Positions 1 through 5,835 are shown, counted from the stretch's first letter. The stretch: 6,145 bases of DNA from Desulfobacteraceae bacterium (GCA_030612945.1 JAUWMY010000170.1:1-6145), one strand, 5' to 3'. Translations and numbers: made by a program. The notes: generated from the sequence alone by a model not told the origin.

Positions 1-438
1 CTGGCAAGCCTCCATTCGATCAAAAACGATGTCTTCTTCTTTGCCATAAAAGGCTTCCTCTAAGGTCAGTTCCAGGTCATACCTCAGGCTTCTTCCCTGT
101 CTGCCCCGAGATCTCCCCCCCCTTTGCGAGCCAAATCCAAAAAAACCTTCAAAGATATCCCCGAAACTTGAAAAGATATCATCGAAACCGCTAAAGCCGC
201 TAAAGCCCCGGCCCTCAAGGCCTTCGTGACCAAACTGATCATATATTTGTCTTTTTTCAGTATCTCTCAATACCGCATAGGCCTCGGCGGCTTCCTTGAA
301 CTTTTCCTCTGCCTCTTTATCGCCCTGGTTCCTGTCAGGATGATACTTCAAAGCCAGTTGTCGATAAACCCGCTTGATCTCGACGTCTCCCACGTCCCGT
401 GAAACACCTAAGATTTCGTAGTAATCTCTCTTGTACAT
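1..438 (-). CDS. dnaJ: Chaperone protein DnaJ (Hsp40), N-terminal 146 residues, cut by the window edge
   Basis: DnaJ stimulates the DnaK ATPase and hands unfolded clients to it in the cytoplasm. Seen here: a complete J domain (about residues 4-70) with the HPD tripeptide at 33-35 and the KFKEAAEAYAVL helix. A Gly/Phe-rich linker follows (about 72-110, repeated GFSGF and FGDIFEGFFGFG). Then comes the start of the first C-terminal client-binding domain (LRYDLELTLEEAFYGKEEDI). The last visible cysteine, C145, falls where the first zinc-finger Cys of E. coli DnaJ (C144) lies, so this is probably a canonical zinc-finger DnaJ and not a J-domain-only protein. The start is ATG at 438-436 with a GAGG about ten bases upstream, inside the end of rpoZ. 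It begins 2 nt after the rpoZ stop, implying one transcript and probable translational coupling. The rest of the zinc finger and the C-terminal domain lie outside the window. A G8 run (115-122) in the linker does not break the frame. Confidence 0.94.
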   Translation of the reverse strand, partial: MYKRDYYEILGVSRDVGDVEIKRVYRQLALKYHPDRNQGDKEAEEKFKEAAEAYAVLRDTEKRQIYDQFGHEGLEGRGFSGFSGFDDIFSSFGDIFEGFFGFGSQRGGRSRGRQGRSLRYDLELTLEEAFYGKEEDIVFDRMEACQ

Positions 439-440
439 CT

Positions 441-752
441 TCACTTTTCCTCAGGGGCCGCCTCCTGATCTCCTTTTTCTTTATCCTGAGATTCTGTGTC
501 TATCTGCTCTGGAAGTAAATCTTCCACCGGCTTTTCTATGGAGTCCTGCAAAGAATCGGCATCTTCTTTATCCACAAGAAAAACCTTTCCTGCAGCGATT
601 TCCCTTAGCGAGACTACTACGTCTTTATTTTTGCAGACCACTAGCGGTTCTGCTCCTTTTCGCAGTTGACGGACCCGGGTGGCAGATAAATGAACTAATT
701 CAAATCGGGTGTTTACTTTTTCCAGGCAGTCTTCTACTGTAACTCTTGCCAT
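441..752 (-). CDS. rpoZ: DNA-directed RNA polymerase omega subunit
   Basis: Omega helps fold and hold the beta-prime subunit during RNA polymerase assembly. The 103-residue product opens with the family signature MARVTVEDCLEKV, followed by TRFELVHLSATRVRQL (15-30) and SLREIAAGKV (48-57). These match the conserved core of E. coli omega (NRFDLV, ALREIEEG). After about residue 60 comes a 43-residue hydrophilic tail with 17 Asp/Glu and almost no hydrophobic core. Such tails vary between species. I chose ATG 752-750 because the conserved protein begins MARV and a GAGGTGA Shine-Dalgarno sits 8 nt upstream. An in-frame GTG at 761-759 would add MNE but overlaps that ribosome-binding site. The stop is 2 nt before the dnaJ start. 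The usual upstream neighbour in many proteobacteria, gmk, is absent, and the divergent comM takes its place. Confidence 0.96.
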   Translation of the reverse strand: MARVTVEDCLEKVNTRFELVHLSATRVRQLRKGAEPLVVCKNKDVVVSLREIAAGKVFLVDKEDADSLQDSIEKPVEDLLPEQIDTESQDKEKGDQEAAPEEK

Positions 753-758
753 CTCATT

Positions 759-765
759 CACCTCA
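759..765 (-). promoter_or_regulatory. Ribosome binding site of rpoZ
   Basis: On the minus strand TGAGGTG lies here, a strong match to the anti-Shine-Dalgarno complement, about 8 nt before ATG 752-750. It overlaps the alternative GTG at 761-759 and therefore decides the start in favour of the ATG. Confidence 0.75.
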
Positions 766-838
766 TAAATATTGAGAACTTACATAAATAGTGAGTATTA
801 GAAACAAAAAAAATTGATTCAAAACTGTATAATGAACC

Positions 839-868
839 ATCATATATAAAGCACGACCCTGATAACAA
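839..868 (-). promoter_or_regulatory. Candidate sigma-70-type promoter for rpoZ-dnaJ
   Basis: On the minus strand TTGTTA (868-863) and TATGAT (844-839) are separated by 18 bp and lie about 85 bp before the rpoZ start codon. Both hexamers are imperfect (4/6 and 5/6 against consensus) and the surroundings are AT-rich, so chance matches are likely. This is only the best pair I found. Confidence 0.3.
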
Positions 869-955
869 TAAACTTTACTTTATAACAATTCAGATGTTAT
901 ATGTAAAGGATAAATTTCATATAAAATAACGAAAGATTTGAGTTGCTGTTTTATT

Positions 956-2476
956 ATGCTCGCCAAAATTCTTAGCAGTGCTGTCATTGGAATCGATGCG
1001 TATGTCGTGGAGGTTGAAGTCGATATTGCTAAAGGCCTGCCCTCTTTTTCCACGGTTGGTTTGCCCGAGGGTGCTGTTCGTGAGAGCAAAGAGAGGGTCA
1101 AAGCGGCAATTACAAACTCCGGATATCATTTTCCCTCCGACAGGATCACTGTCAACCTGGCGCCGGCTGATATTAAGAAAGAGGGCTCTGCATTTGATCT
1201 CCCCATGGCCTTAGGGATACTTGCGGCAACAGGCCTGGTGGACAGATCCTCCTATGCCAACTATCTATTCCTTGGCGAACTGGCCCTTGATGGACTTCTA
1301 AGACCTGTCAAGGGTGTTTTGCCCATGGCTATTGCTGCGAAGGAATTGTCTCTTAAAGGGATATTTCTCCCCCTGGAAAATGCACCGGAAGCAGGAGTCG
1401 TGAGGGGAATCGATATTTTACCTGTTCACACATTGTCACAGGTTATTGGTGTGCTGACAGGCATGTCTCATATTGACCCTTTCAAGGTTGATACCGATAA
1501 ACTCTTTCAGGTGCCAGATTCTCAAGTAGATTTCAAGGATGTTCGCGGCCAGGAGAATGCAAAAAGAGCCTTAGAAATCTCTGCTGCAGGGGGACACAAC
1601 TTAATCATGATCGGGCCGCCAGGCTCCGGGAAAACTATGCTGGCAAAGCGGATATCTACAGTGCTTCCAAATCTTGCTTTTGAGGAGTCGCTTGAAACGT
1701 CCAAGGTTTATAGTGTGATGGGATTAATGCCCAAGGGCATGGGACTTGTTACAATGCGCCCCTTTAGGTCCCCTCACCATACCATTTCTGATGCCGGTCT
1801 AATCGGAGGCGGACAGAACCCTAAACCCGGAGAGGTGAGCCTGGCTCATAACGGTGTCCTCTTCCTGGATGAATTACCGGAGTTCAAAAAAAACGTCCTT
1901 GAAGTCCTGAGACAACCCATGGAAGACGGACGCGTGACCATTTCCCGCGCCAACTCGACGGTTACATATCCGGCAGATTTTATGCTGGTAGCAGCCATGA
2001 ACCCGTGCCCGTGCGGCTTTTTTGGTGATTCCAAGCGGGAATGCACTTGCTCTTTCCACCAGATTCGACGCTATCGCTCGAAAATATCCGGCCCCCTGAT
2101 GGATCGGATAGACCTTCATTTGGAAGTGCCATCAGTCCCCTATAAAGACCTTTCTGCTACTACCGATAATGGTTCGTCGGCTGAAATTTTGGCACGAGTC
2201 TTGAATGCCAGGGACATACAGACCAGGAGATTCAAAGCGACTGAAATATATGCCAACGCCGGTATGAATAGCCGTAAAATCAAACAGTTTTGCAAAATAG
2301 ACGGAGAATCCGGAGCATTACTGGAAAAGGCCATGGAAAAATTCGGTTTAAGTGCCAGAGCACACGCTCGGATATTGAAAATTGGCAGGACTATTGCTGA
2401 TCTGGAAGACAGTCCCAATATTAAGGCCGTACATCTGGCAGAGGCTATACAATACAGGACCCTTGATCGGAGATAA
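956..2476 (+). CDS. comM: ComM/YifB family AAA+ ATPase (Mg chelatase-like; branch-migration helicase of natural transformation)
   Basis: The 506-residue product has the full family layout and usual length. A ChlI-like N-terminal domain (about 20-140) starts from the typical MLAKILSSAVIGIDAYVVEVEVDI and has GLPSFSTVGLP soon after. The AAA+ core has Walker A GPPGSGKT (220-227), Walker B LFLDE (302-306), a sensor-1-like MLVAAMNPCPCG, and MDRIDLHLEVP (DRID at 383-386) carrying the probable arginine finger. A C-terminal Mg_chelatase_C domain runs from about 405 to 500. Cysteines C351, C353, C363 and C365 form a compact cluster that could bind metal, which is typical of the family. Known for the family: ComM is a hexameric helicase that promotes branch migration while incoming single-stranded DNA is recombined. 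I start at ATG 956 because homologues begin MLAK. TTG 938 would add six residues, and neither start has a strong Shine-Dalgarno. The gene is divergent from rpoZ, and the stop is directly followed by a repeat. Confidence 0.95.
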   Translation: MLAKILSSAVIGIDAYVVEVEVDIAKGLPSFSTVGLPEGAVRESKERVKAAITNSGYHFPSDRITVNLAPADIKKEGSAFDLPMALGILAATGLVDRSSYANYLFLGELALDGLLRPVKGVLPMAIAAKELSLKGIFLPLENAPEAGVVRGIDILPVHTLSQVIGVLTGMSHIDPFKVDTDKLFQVPDSQVDFKDVRGQENAKRALEISAAGGHNLIMIGPPGSGKTMLAKRISTVLPNLAFEESLETSKVYSVMGLMPKGMGLVTMRPFRSPHHTISDAGLIGGGQNPKPGEVSLAHNGVLFLDELPEFKKNVLEVLRQPMEDGRVTISRANSTVTYPADFMLVAAMNPCPCGFFGDSKRECTCSFHQIRRYRSKISGPLMDRIDLHLEVPSVPYKDLSATTDNGSSAEILARVLNARDIQTRRFKATEIYANAGMNSRKIKQFCKIDGESGALLEKAMEKFGLSARAHARILKIGRTIADLEDSPNIKAVHLAEAIQYRTLDRR

Positions 2477-2566
2477 TTTTGACGGGATAGACATGATTTA
2501 CACGATTGTTTTTTTCATCCGGCTGATCTTCTATTCTATCCTGAAAGCTCATCCTTTGGGAAAACT
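2477..2566. repeat. Decayed GGATT-type palindromic spacer repeat, copy 1 (after comM)
   Basis: Directly after the comM stop, the left arm reads as about three ten-base units built on GGATAGACA, TGATTTACA and CGATTG (2484-2508). A T7 tract and CATCCGGCTGATC follow as the turn. The right arm contains ATCCTGAAAG and CATCC (2538-2554), which roughly complements the left. The layout resembles spacer palindromes of the form TTTTGACAGGATTnACAGGATT...AATCCTGT that I recall from deltaproteobacterial genomes. Pairing between the arms is poor, so this copy looks old and decayed. No protein is encoded. Whether the T-tracts (2509-2515 and 2576-2583) help end comM transcription is open, since no strong stem precedes either. 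Confidence 0.45.
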
Positions 2567-2927
2567 TAGGGTCGATTTTTTTTAAATATGAATTGTTTTG
2601 CTCTTTATATGGTTAATCTCTGCGACTCGAAAGTCTTCCACAAGCTATAACAAAACTTATACGCTTCGTTCATCCCTGCCGAAACAGCGGGGAGAATGTT
2701 GGAATAGGGCCAGAAATTCAGGCTTCGAATAATATTTATTCGTAAATTTTCAATAAATTTTTGCTCTTCTCAATAAGAGCGGTGTTCACAACCGGATTAA
2801 TGCCTTGAGCGAATGACAATGGCTGTATTCCTTTTCGGAGTTTAGGCGTAAGCCTTTTATAAAATCCTTACGGATAAATTCCACCCGAACTTATTGAGAT
2901 GTTACAAAGTTTTTCAATAACAAACGT
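2567..2927. other. Gene-free stretch with several hairpins between comM and mrcA
   Basis: No ORF with family resemblance and no known RNA gene (tRNA, 6S, SRP, RNase P, tmRNA) was recognised. Visible inverted repeats on the plus strand are: TCCCTGC/GCGGGGA at 2673-2693 (one G-T pair, 7-nt loop); CGAATAA/TTATTCG at 2726-2742 (perfect, 3-nt loop); GCTCTT/AAGAGC at 2763-2780 (perfect, 6-nt loop); CGTAAG..TTTTA/TAAAA..CTTACG at 2847-2872 (11 of 13 positions pair, extendable to 18 of 23 at 2837-2882). A 9-bp pair, CTCAATAAG at 2769-2777 and CTTATTGAG at 2890-2898, bounds a 130-bp block. This could be a structured RNA, a fossil miniature element, or regulatory DNA for mrcA. The sequence alone does not decide. 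Confidence 0.4.
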
Positions 2928-2985
2928 ATTGATTTACTGGATTAATATTCCCGCCCATTAGCGGGATTATCCTGTCTAATGTTTT
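2928..2985. repeat. GGATT-type palindromic spacer repeat, copy 2 (before mrcA)
   Basis: The core is TCCCGC/GCGGGA (2949-2954 and 2961-2966) around the loop CCATTA. After one mismatch, three more pairs (ATA/TAT) extend it to 2945-2970. Further out, the left arm TTGATTTACTGGATTAAT and the right arm TTATCCTGTCTAATG are roughly complementary (ATCCAGTAAAT against ATCCTGTCTAAT). A T6 run (2982-2987) follows the right arm. GGATT and CCTGT units with a GC-rich turn resemble copy 1 at 2477-2566. It ends about 30 bp before the mrcA start, so it may lie in the mrcA leader or act as a weak terminator for upstream transcription. Confidence 0.5.
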
Positions 2986-3003
2986 TTAATAACTCTCAGA
3001 TTC

Positions 3004-3010
3004 GGAGAAG
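3004..3010 (+). promoter_or_regulatory. Ribosome binding site of mrcA
   Basis: GGAGAAG lies 6 nt before GTG 3017 (9 nt from the GGAG). An in-frame stop at 2990-2992 with no ATG after it leaves this GTG as the only plausible start for the N-terminal membrane anchor. Confidence 0.75.
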
Positions 3011-3016
3011 TTTGCG

Positions 3017-5401
3017 GTGAAACGATTTTTAAAATTCACATTTGGGTTTTTTTTGGTGATCCTTTTCGCTGGCGCATGTATTGGAGCCTATTTCTGGTAT
3101 ATGTGGTCCAGCAATCTGCCTTTTATAGGCTCACTCAAAGAATACAGACCTTCTATCATCACGCAGGTCTTCAGTGACGACGGGGAGGTGATCGGGAGAT
3201 TCTGGGAGGAAAACCGGATTGTTGTTCCCCTTGATGAACTGCCTCCGCATCTGATCCAGGCATTTGTGGCTGCAGAGGATGCGCGGTTTTTTGTACACGA
3301 AGGAGTTGACATCCTGGGTATCATACGTGCCTTTTACAAGAATGTGACTGCAGGGAAAATAGAGCAGGGCGGAAGCACCATTACTCAACAGGTAACAAGG
3401 TCCTTGTTGCTCAAAAACACGGAAAGAACATACCGCAGGAAGGCAAGAGAAGCCCTTCTTTCAATGCAGATAGAAAAAAATTTCTCAAAAAAAAGGATTC
3501 TTTTTCTTTATCTGAACCAGATTTATCTGGGAAAAGGGGCTTATGGCGTAGAAGCAGCTGCGCGCACCTATTTCAACAAACCCGGGAAAGATTTGGTTCT
3601 TGCCGAAGCTGCTATTCTGGCAGGGCTCCCCCAGGCACCTACCCGATACTCGCCTGTGCTGCACTTTGATCGCGCCAGGGTTAGGCAGAAGTATGTGCTT
3701 GAGCGTATGTATGCAGAAGGTTACATAACGCGCGAGCAGTTAATTGATGCATTGGAAACCCCTCTTAACATACAAACCACCACTGAAAATACTTTTGCAA
3801 AGGCGCCATATTTTAGCGAACATGTACGCCGATATCTATTAGCGAAATACGGCAGGGATCTGTTATACAGAGGGGGGCTTAAAGTCTATACAACTCTGAG
3901 CTTGAATATGCAGCGGGCAGCACAGGAAGCCGTAGAAAAGGGCCTGCTTGATATGGACAAAAGGGAAGGGTTCAGGGGCCCTGTGAGACATTTGACACCT
4001 GACGAAGCCCTTGTTTTTAGGAAAGAGAAAATAAAAGAATTTACGTCATCACCACCTGAAGTAGGTTCAGTTGTCCAGGGCCTCGTGGAAGAGGTGAGTG
4101 ATGAAAGAAATGAGGTTTTGGTTCGAATCGGCGAACATCTTAACCTACTGCCACTGGCTAATATGAAATGGGCCAGAAAACCTGACCCGGAAGTTGCCTA
4201 TTACGCAACAGGTGTAAAGAAGCCCTCTCAGGTACTGAAACAGGGAGATGTTATCCTGGTTCGTATGTTGAGGGAGATTAGTGAACCCTCTGCCGCCACT
4301 GCAACGGACGAGAGGCAGGGCCTTGTCTGGGAGGTTTCACTGGAGCAAATACCAGAGGCTCAGGGGGCCATTTTCAGCATGACACCAGGGACGGGCGAAG
4401 TAAAGGCAATGGTGGGAGGAAGGGATTTTAGCGTCAGCCAGTTTAACAGGGCAACCCAGTCCAGACGCCAACCCGGATCTGCCTTTAAGCCACTCATTTA
4501 TGCTGCGGCCCTTGATTGGGGCATGAACCCTGGTGAGGTTATTATTGATGCCCCTTATATATCCGGCAAGACTCCTGACGAGGAAGCCTGGAAACCAAAG
4601 AACTACAAGGAAAAATTCTTTGGACCCACATTATTCAGGACAGCACTTGCCAAGTCCAGGAATGTCATTACTATCAAGATATTGAAAAAAATCGGTGTCG
4701 AATACGCCATTGACTATGCGAAGAGAATGGGGATCGAATCCCCCTTGAGCCCTGATCTCTCCCTGGCCCTTGGTTCATCAGGCACTTCATTGATGGAACT
4801 TACCAGGGCTTATTCGGTGTTCGCCAATGGAGGCCTGCTGGTGAAACCCATCTTTATTAAACGAATTGTGGACCGGAGCGGACAGGTAATTGAAGAGAAT
4901 CAGCCTGAAGCCGTTGAAGTTATCTCAAAGGAGACCGCATATGTGATGACTGACCTCCTGAAGGCCGTTGTTCAGGAAGGGACAGGCTGGAGAATAAAGG
5001 CGCTTAAAAGGCCGGCCGCCGGAAAGACAGGAACAACCAATAATCTGAGAGATGCCTGGTTTATGGGATATACGCCAGAACTGGTGACAGGGGCTTGGGT
5101 AGGATATGATGATCAAAAAACCATGGGTAAAGGTGAAACAGGATCAAGGGCTGCAAGTCCTTTGTGGCTGTATTATATGTCTCATGTCCTGAAAGGCACA
5201 CCGGTGGTTGATTTTCCAGTTCCCGACGGAGTTGTTTTTGCAAAGATTGACGTAAAAACAGGTCTTCTGGCAGGACCTTACTCCGATAAAACCGTGCTCC
5301 AGACCTTCAAGGAAGGGACTGAACCAACAGAATACTCACCCAAACCAAAAGCTGCCAAGTCCGGCCAGTTTTTCCAGTTTGACATGGATCAGGATAGTTA
5401 A
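3017..5401 (+). CDS. mrcA: Penicillin-binding protein 1A (class A: peptidoglycan glycosyltransferase and DD-transpeptidase)
   Basis: The 794-residue bifunctional enzyme polymerises lipid II into glycan strands and cross-links the peptides on the periplasmic face of the inner membrane. It has a short cytoplasmic start (MKRFLK), then one transmembrane anchor (about 7-30). The GT51 domain (about 55-230) has EDARFFVHEG with catalytic Glu E87, GGSTITQQ (118-125) and the second Glu E145 in RKAREALL, which aligns with Aquifex PBP1A E140. An OB-like insert (about 310-430) is typical of PBP1A. The transpeptidase domain (about 449-720) has all three motifs: SAFK with nucleophile S488, SRN at 547-549, and KTGT at 670-673. 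Length and order fit the PBP1A family. The start is GTG 3017, supported by GGAGAAG. F163 in ILFLYLNQIYLG replaces a Glu seen in many relatives. The gene appears monocistronic: long repeat-containing gaps flank it on both sides. Confidence 0.96.
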   Translation: MKRFLKFTFGFFLVILFAGACIGAYFWYMWSSNLPFIGSLKEYRPSIITQVFSDDGEVIGRFWEENRIVVPLDELPPHLIQAFVAAEDARFFVHEGVDILGIIRAFYKNVTAGKIEQGGSTITQQVTRSLLLKNTERTYRRKAREALLSMQIEKNFSKKRILFLYLNQIYLGKGAYGVEAAARTYFNKPGKDLVLAEAAILAGLPQAPTRYSPVLHFDRARVRQKYVLERMYAEGYITREQLIDALETPLNIQTTTENTFAKAPYFSEHVRRYLLAKYGRDLLYRGGLKVYTTLSLNMQRAAQEAVEKGLLDMDKREGFRGPVRHLTPDEALVFRKEKIKEFTSSPPEVGSVVQGLVEEVSDERNEVLVRIGEHLNLLPLANMKWARKPDPEVAYYATGVKKPSQVLKQGDVILVRMLREISEPSAATATDERQGLVWEVSLEQIPEAQGAIFSMTPGTGEVKAMVGGRDFSVSQFNRATQSRRQPGSAFKPLIYAAALDWGMNPGEVIIDAPYISGKTPDEEAWKPKNYKEKFFGPTLFRTALAKSRNVITIKILKKIGVEYAIDYAKRMGIESPLSPDLSLALGSSGTSLMELTRAYSVFANGGLLVKPIFIKRIVDRSGQVIEENQPEAVEVISKETAYVMTDLLKAVVQEGTGWRIKALKRPAAGKTGTTNNLRDAWFMGYTPELVTGAWVGYDDQKTMGKGETGSRAASPLWLYYMSHVLKGTPVVDFPVPDGVVFAKIDVKTGLLAGPYSDKTVLQTFKEGTEPTEYSPKPKAAKSGQFFQFDMDQDS

Positions 5402-5404
5402 AAA

Positions 5405-5441
5405 TGCCTAAAGTGAACTAAAGTGCCTAAAATGCCTAAAG
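5405..5441 (+). repeat. TGCCTAAAG short tandem repeat array behind mrcA
   Basis: Four contiguous units fill this stretch: TGCCTAAAG (5405-5413), TGAACTAAAG (5414-5423), TGCCTAAAA (5424-5432), TGCCTAAAG (5433-5441). The array begins 4 nt after the mrcA stop codon. Units of 9-10 bp with one recurring variant (GAAC for GCC) suggest slippage or a spreading spacer element. I recall similar CCTAAAGTGAACTAAAG strings in deltaproteobacterial spacers, but that is memory and not a search. Confidence 0.75.
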
Positions 5442-5653
5442 ATAAGCCATGAAACTGGAAAATTGTCGGAGCGTTGCGGGCTCCGGCTCATAGATCCTAC
5501 GGCTCGAAGAGAGATCCCGCCTGGAACAAAGGGAAAACGGGGAAACCGGCAATGAGCAACCAGTAATCAGTGTCCCACCACTTAAATCCAAAATTCAAAA
5601 CATGTCAATATCCTGTAAATTTTGTATAAGTTCCCGAAATATTTTGGTCATTT
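5442..5653. other. Gene-free stretch after mrcA with one GC-rich hairpin
   Basis: I see no gene here. The left half is GC-richer (GCTCCGGCTC, CTACGGCTCG and ATCCCGCC occur in succession) and carries the hairpin at 5465-5487. The right half turns AT-rich and holds CAAAATTC at 5589-5596, which is complementary to GAATTTTG at 5661-5668 inside the next repeat. The mixed composition suggests accumulated spacer elements and not a single unit. Confidence 0.35.
5465..5487 (+). repeat. GC-rich hairpin downstream of mrcA
   Basis: GTCGGAGC (5465-5472) pairs with GCTCCGGC (5480-5487) over 8 bp including one G-T pair, around a 7-nt loop. It lies 64 bp after the mrcA stop. No T-tract follows, so it is not a standard intrinsic terminator, though it could stall polymerase or protect the 3' end of the mRNA. 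Confidence 0.45.
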
Positions 5654-5706
5654 GATATTCGAATTTTGATATTGTTTCGTATTTCGATATTCGGATTTCG
5701 GATTTG
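5654..5706. repeat. GATATTCG/GGATTTCG low-complexity repeat
   Basis: Degenerate units recur: GATATTCG at 5654-5661 and 5686-5693, GATATTG at 5668-5674, TTTCG at 5676, 5682 and 5696 approximately, and GGATTT twice near the end. It follows TTTGGTCATTTG. On the minus strand it reads as successive CGAAAT, CGAATAT and CAAAATTCG units. I associate this type of string with intergenic repeats in deltaproteobacteria and relatives, by memory only. It has no coding potential. Confidence 0.6.
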
Positions 5707-5835
5707 GTCGTCTTGAAAATACATCTATTTGGCCAAGTTGATATTCTACTTTGACGTTTCCATGCTTAACCTCCTACCTACCATCTGCCAAATCTTCTAA
5801 AGTTCTTCCAAAAATGACCGATATTGGCATTAGAA
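5707..5835. promoter_or_regulatory. Upstream region of the right-edge HTH gene
   Basis: A promoter for the gene at 5836 should lie here or in the repeat before it, since mrcA ends more than 430 bp upstream. A TTGACG at 5751-5756 is -35-like but has no convincing -10 at 16-18 bp. An 8-bp palindrome, TTGGCCAA, sits at 5729-5736. No Shine-Dalgarno is evident before ATG 5836. Confidence 0.25.

Larger units (their letters stand above)
753..955. promoter_or_regulatory. AT-rich divergent promoter region between rpoZ and comM
   Basis: This 203-bp spacer separates two genes that point away from each other, so it must contain promoters for both. It is markedly more AT-rich than the flanking genes and I find no ORF in it. 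On the plus strand a perfect TATAAT occurs at 828-833, but no good -35 hexamer sits 17 bp upstream (TTGATT at 814-819 is only 8 bp away). A second -10-like stretch, TATAAAAT, is at 920-927, which would place a start point some 20 nt before the comM ATG. An exact direct repeat, ATAACAAT, occurs at 862-869 and 882-889, 20 bp apart. No CIRCE heat-shock operator was seen despite the downstream dnaJ. That promoters exist here follows from gene layout; their exact positions are unproven. Confidence 0.6.

Noticed and set aside
431..742. Plus-strand open frame opposite rpoZ
   Set aside because: It is the complement of the clear omega-subunit gene and has no protein family resemblance or ribosome-binding site.
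814..833. TTGATT plus TATAAT as a complete comM promoter
   Set aside because: The hexamers are only 8 bp apart, far below the 16-18 bp needed. TATAAT alone is unreliable in DNA this AT-rich.
2576..2583. T8 tract as an intrinsic terminator for comM
   Set aside because: The sequence just before it forms only a very weak stem (CCT...AGG), so it does not meet the hairpin plus T-tract pattern.
2382..2585. Plus-strand frame overlapping the comM end and running into the spacer
   Set aside because: It is out of frame with comM for most of its length, its remainder is translated repeat sequence, and it has no recognisable domain.
2763..2780. GCTCTT/AAGAGC hairpin as a terminator
   Set aside because: Neither strand has a T-tract directly after the stem and no gene ends nearby.
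2590..3000. A known RNA gene (6S, SRP, tmRNA, RNase P) between comM and mrcA
   Set aside because: The conserved core motifs of these RNAs that I looked for are not present. The hairpins alone do not identify a class.
5449..5493. Fourteen-codon ORF starting ATG 5449 after mrcA
   Set aside because: It has no Shine-Dalgarno, is very short, and overlaps the GC-rich hairpin. Chance is the simplest explanation.
5405..5706. CRISPR-like array in the spacer after mrcA
   Set aside because: The units are contiguous 8-10 bp repeats without regular unique spacers of 30-40 bp, and no cas gene is near.
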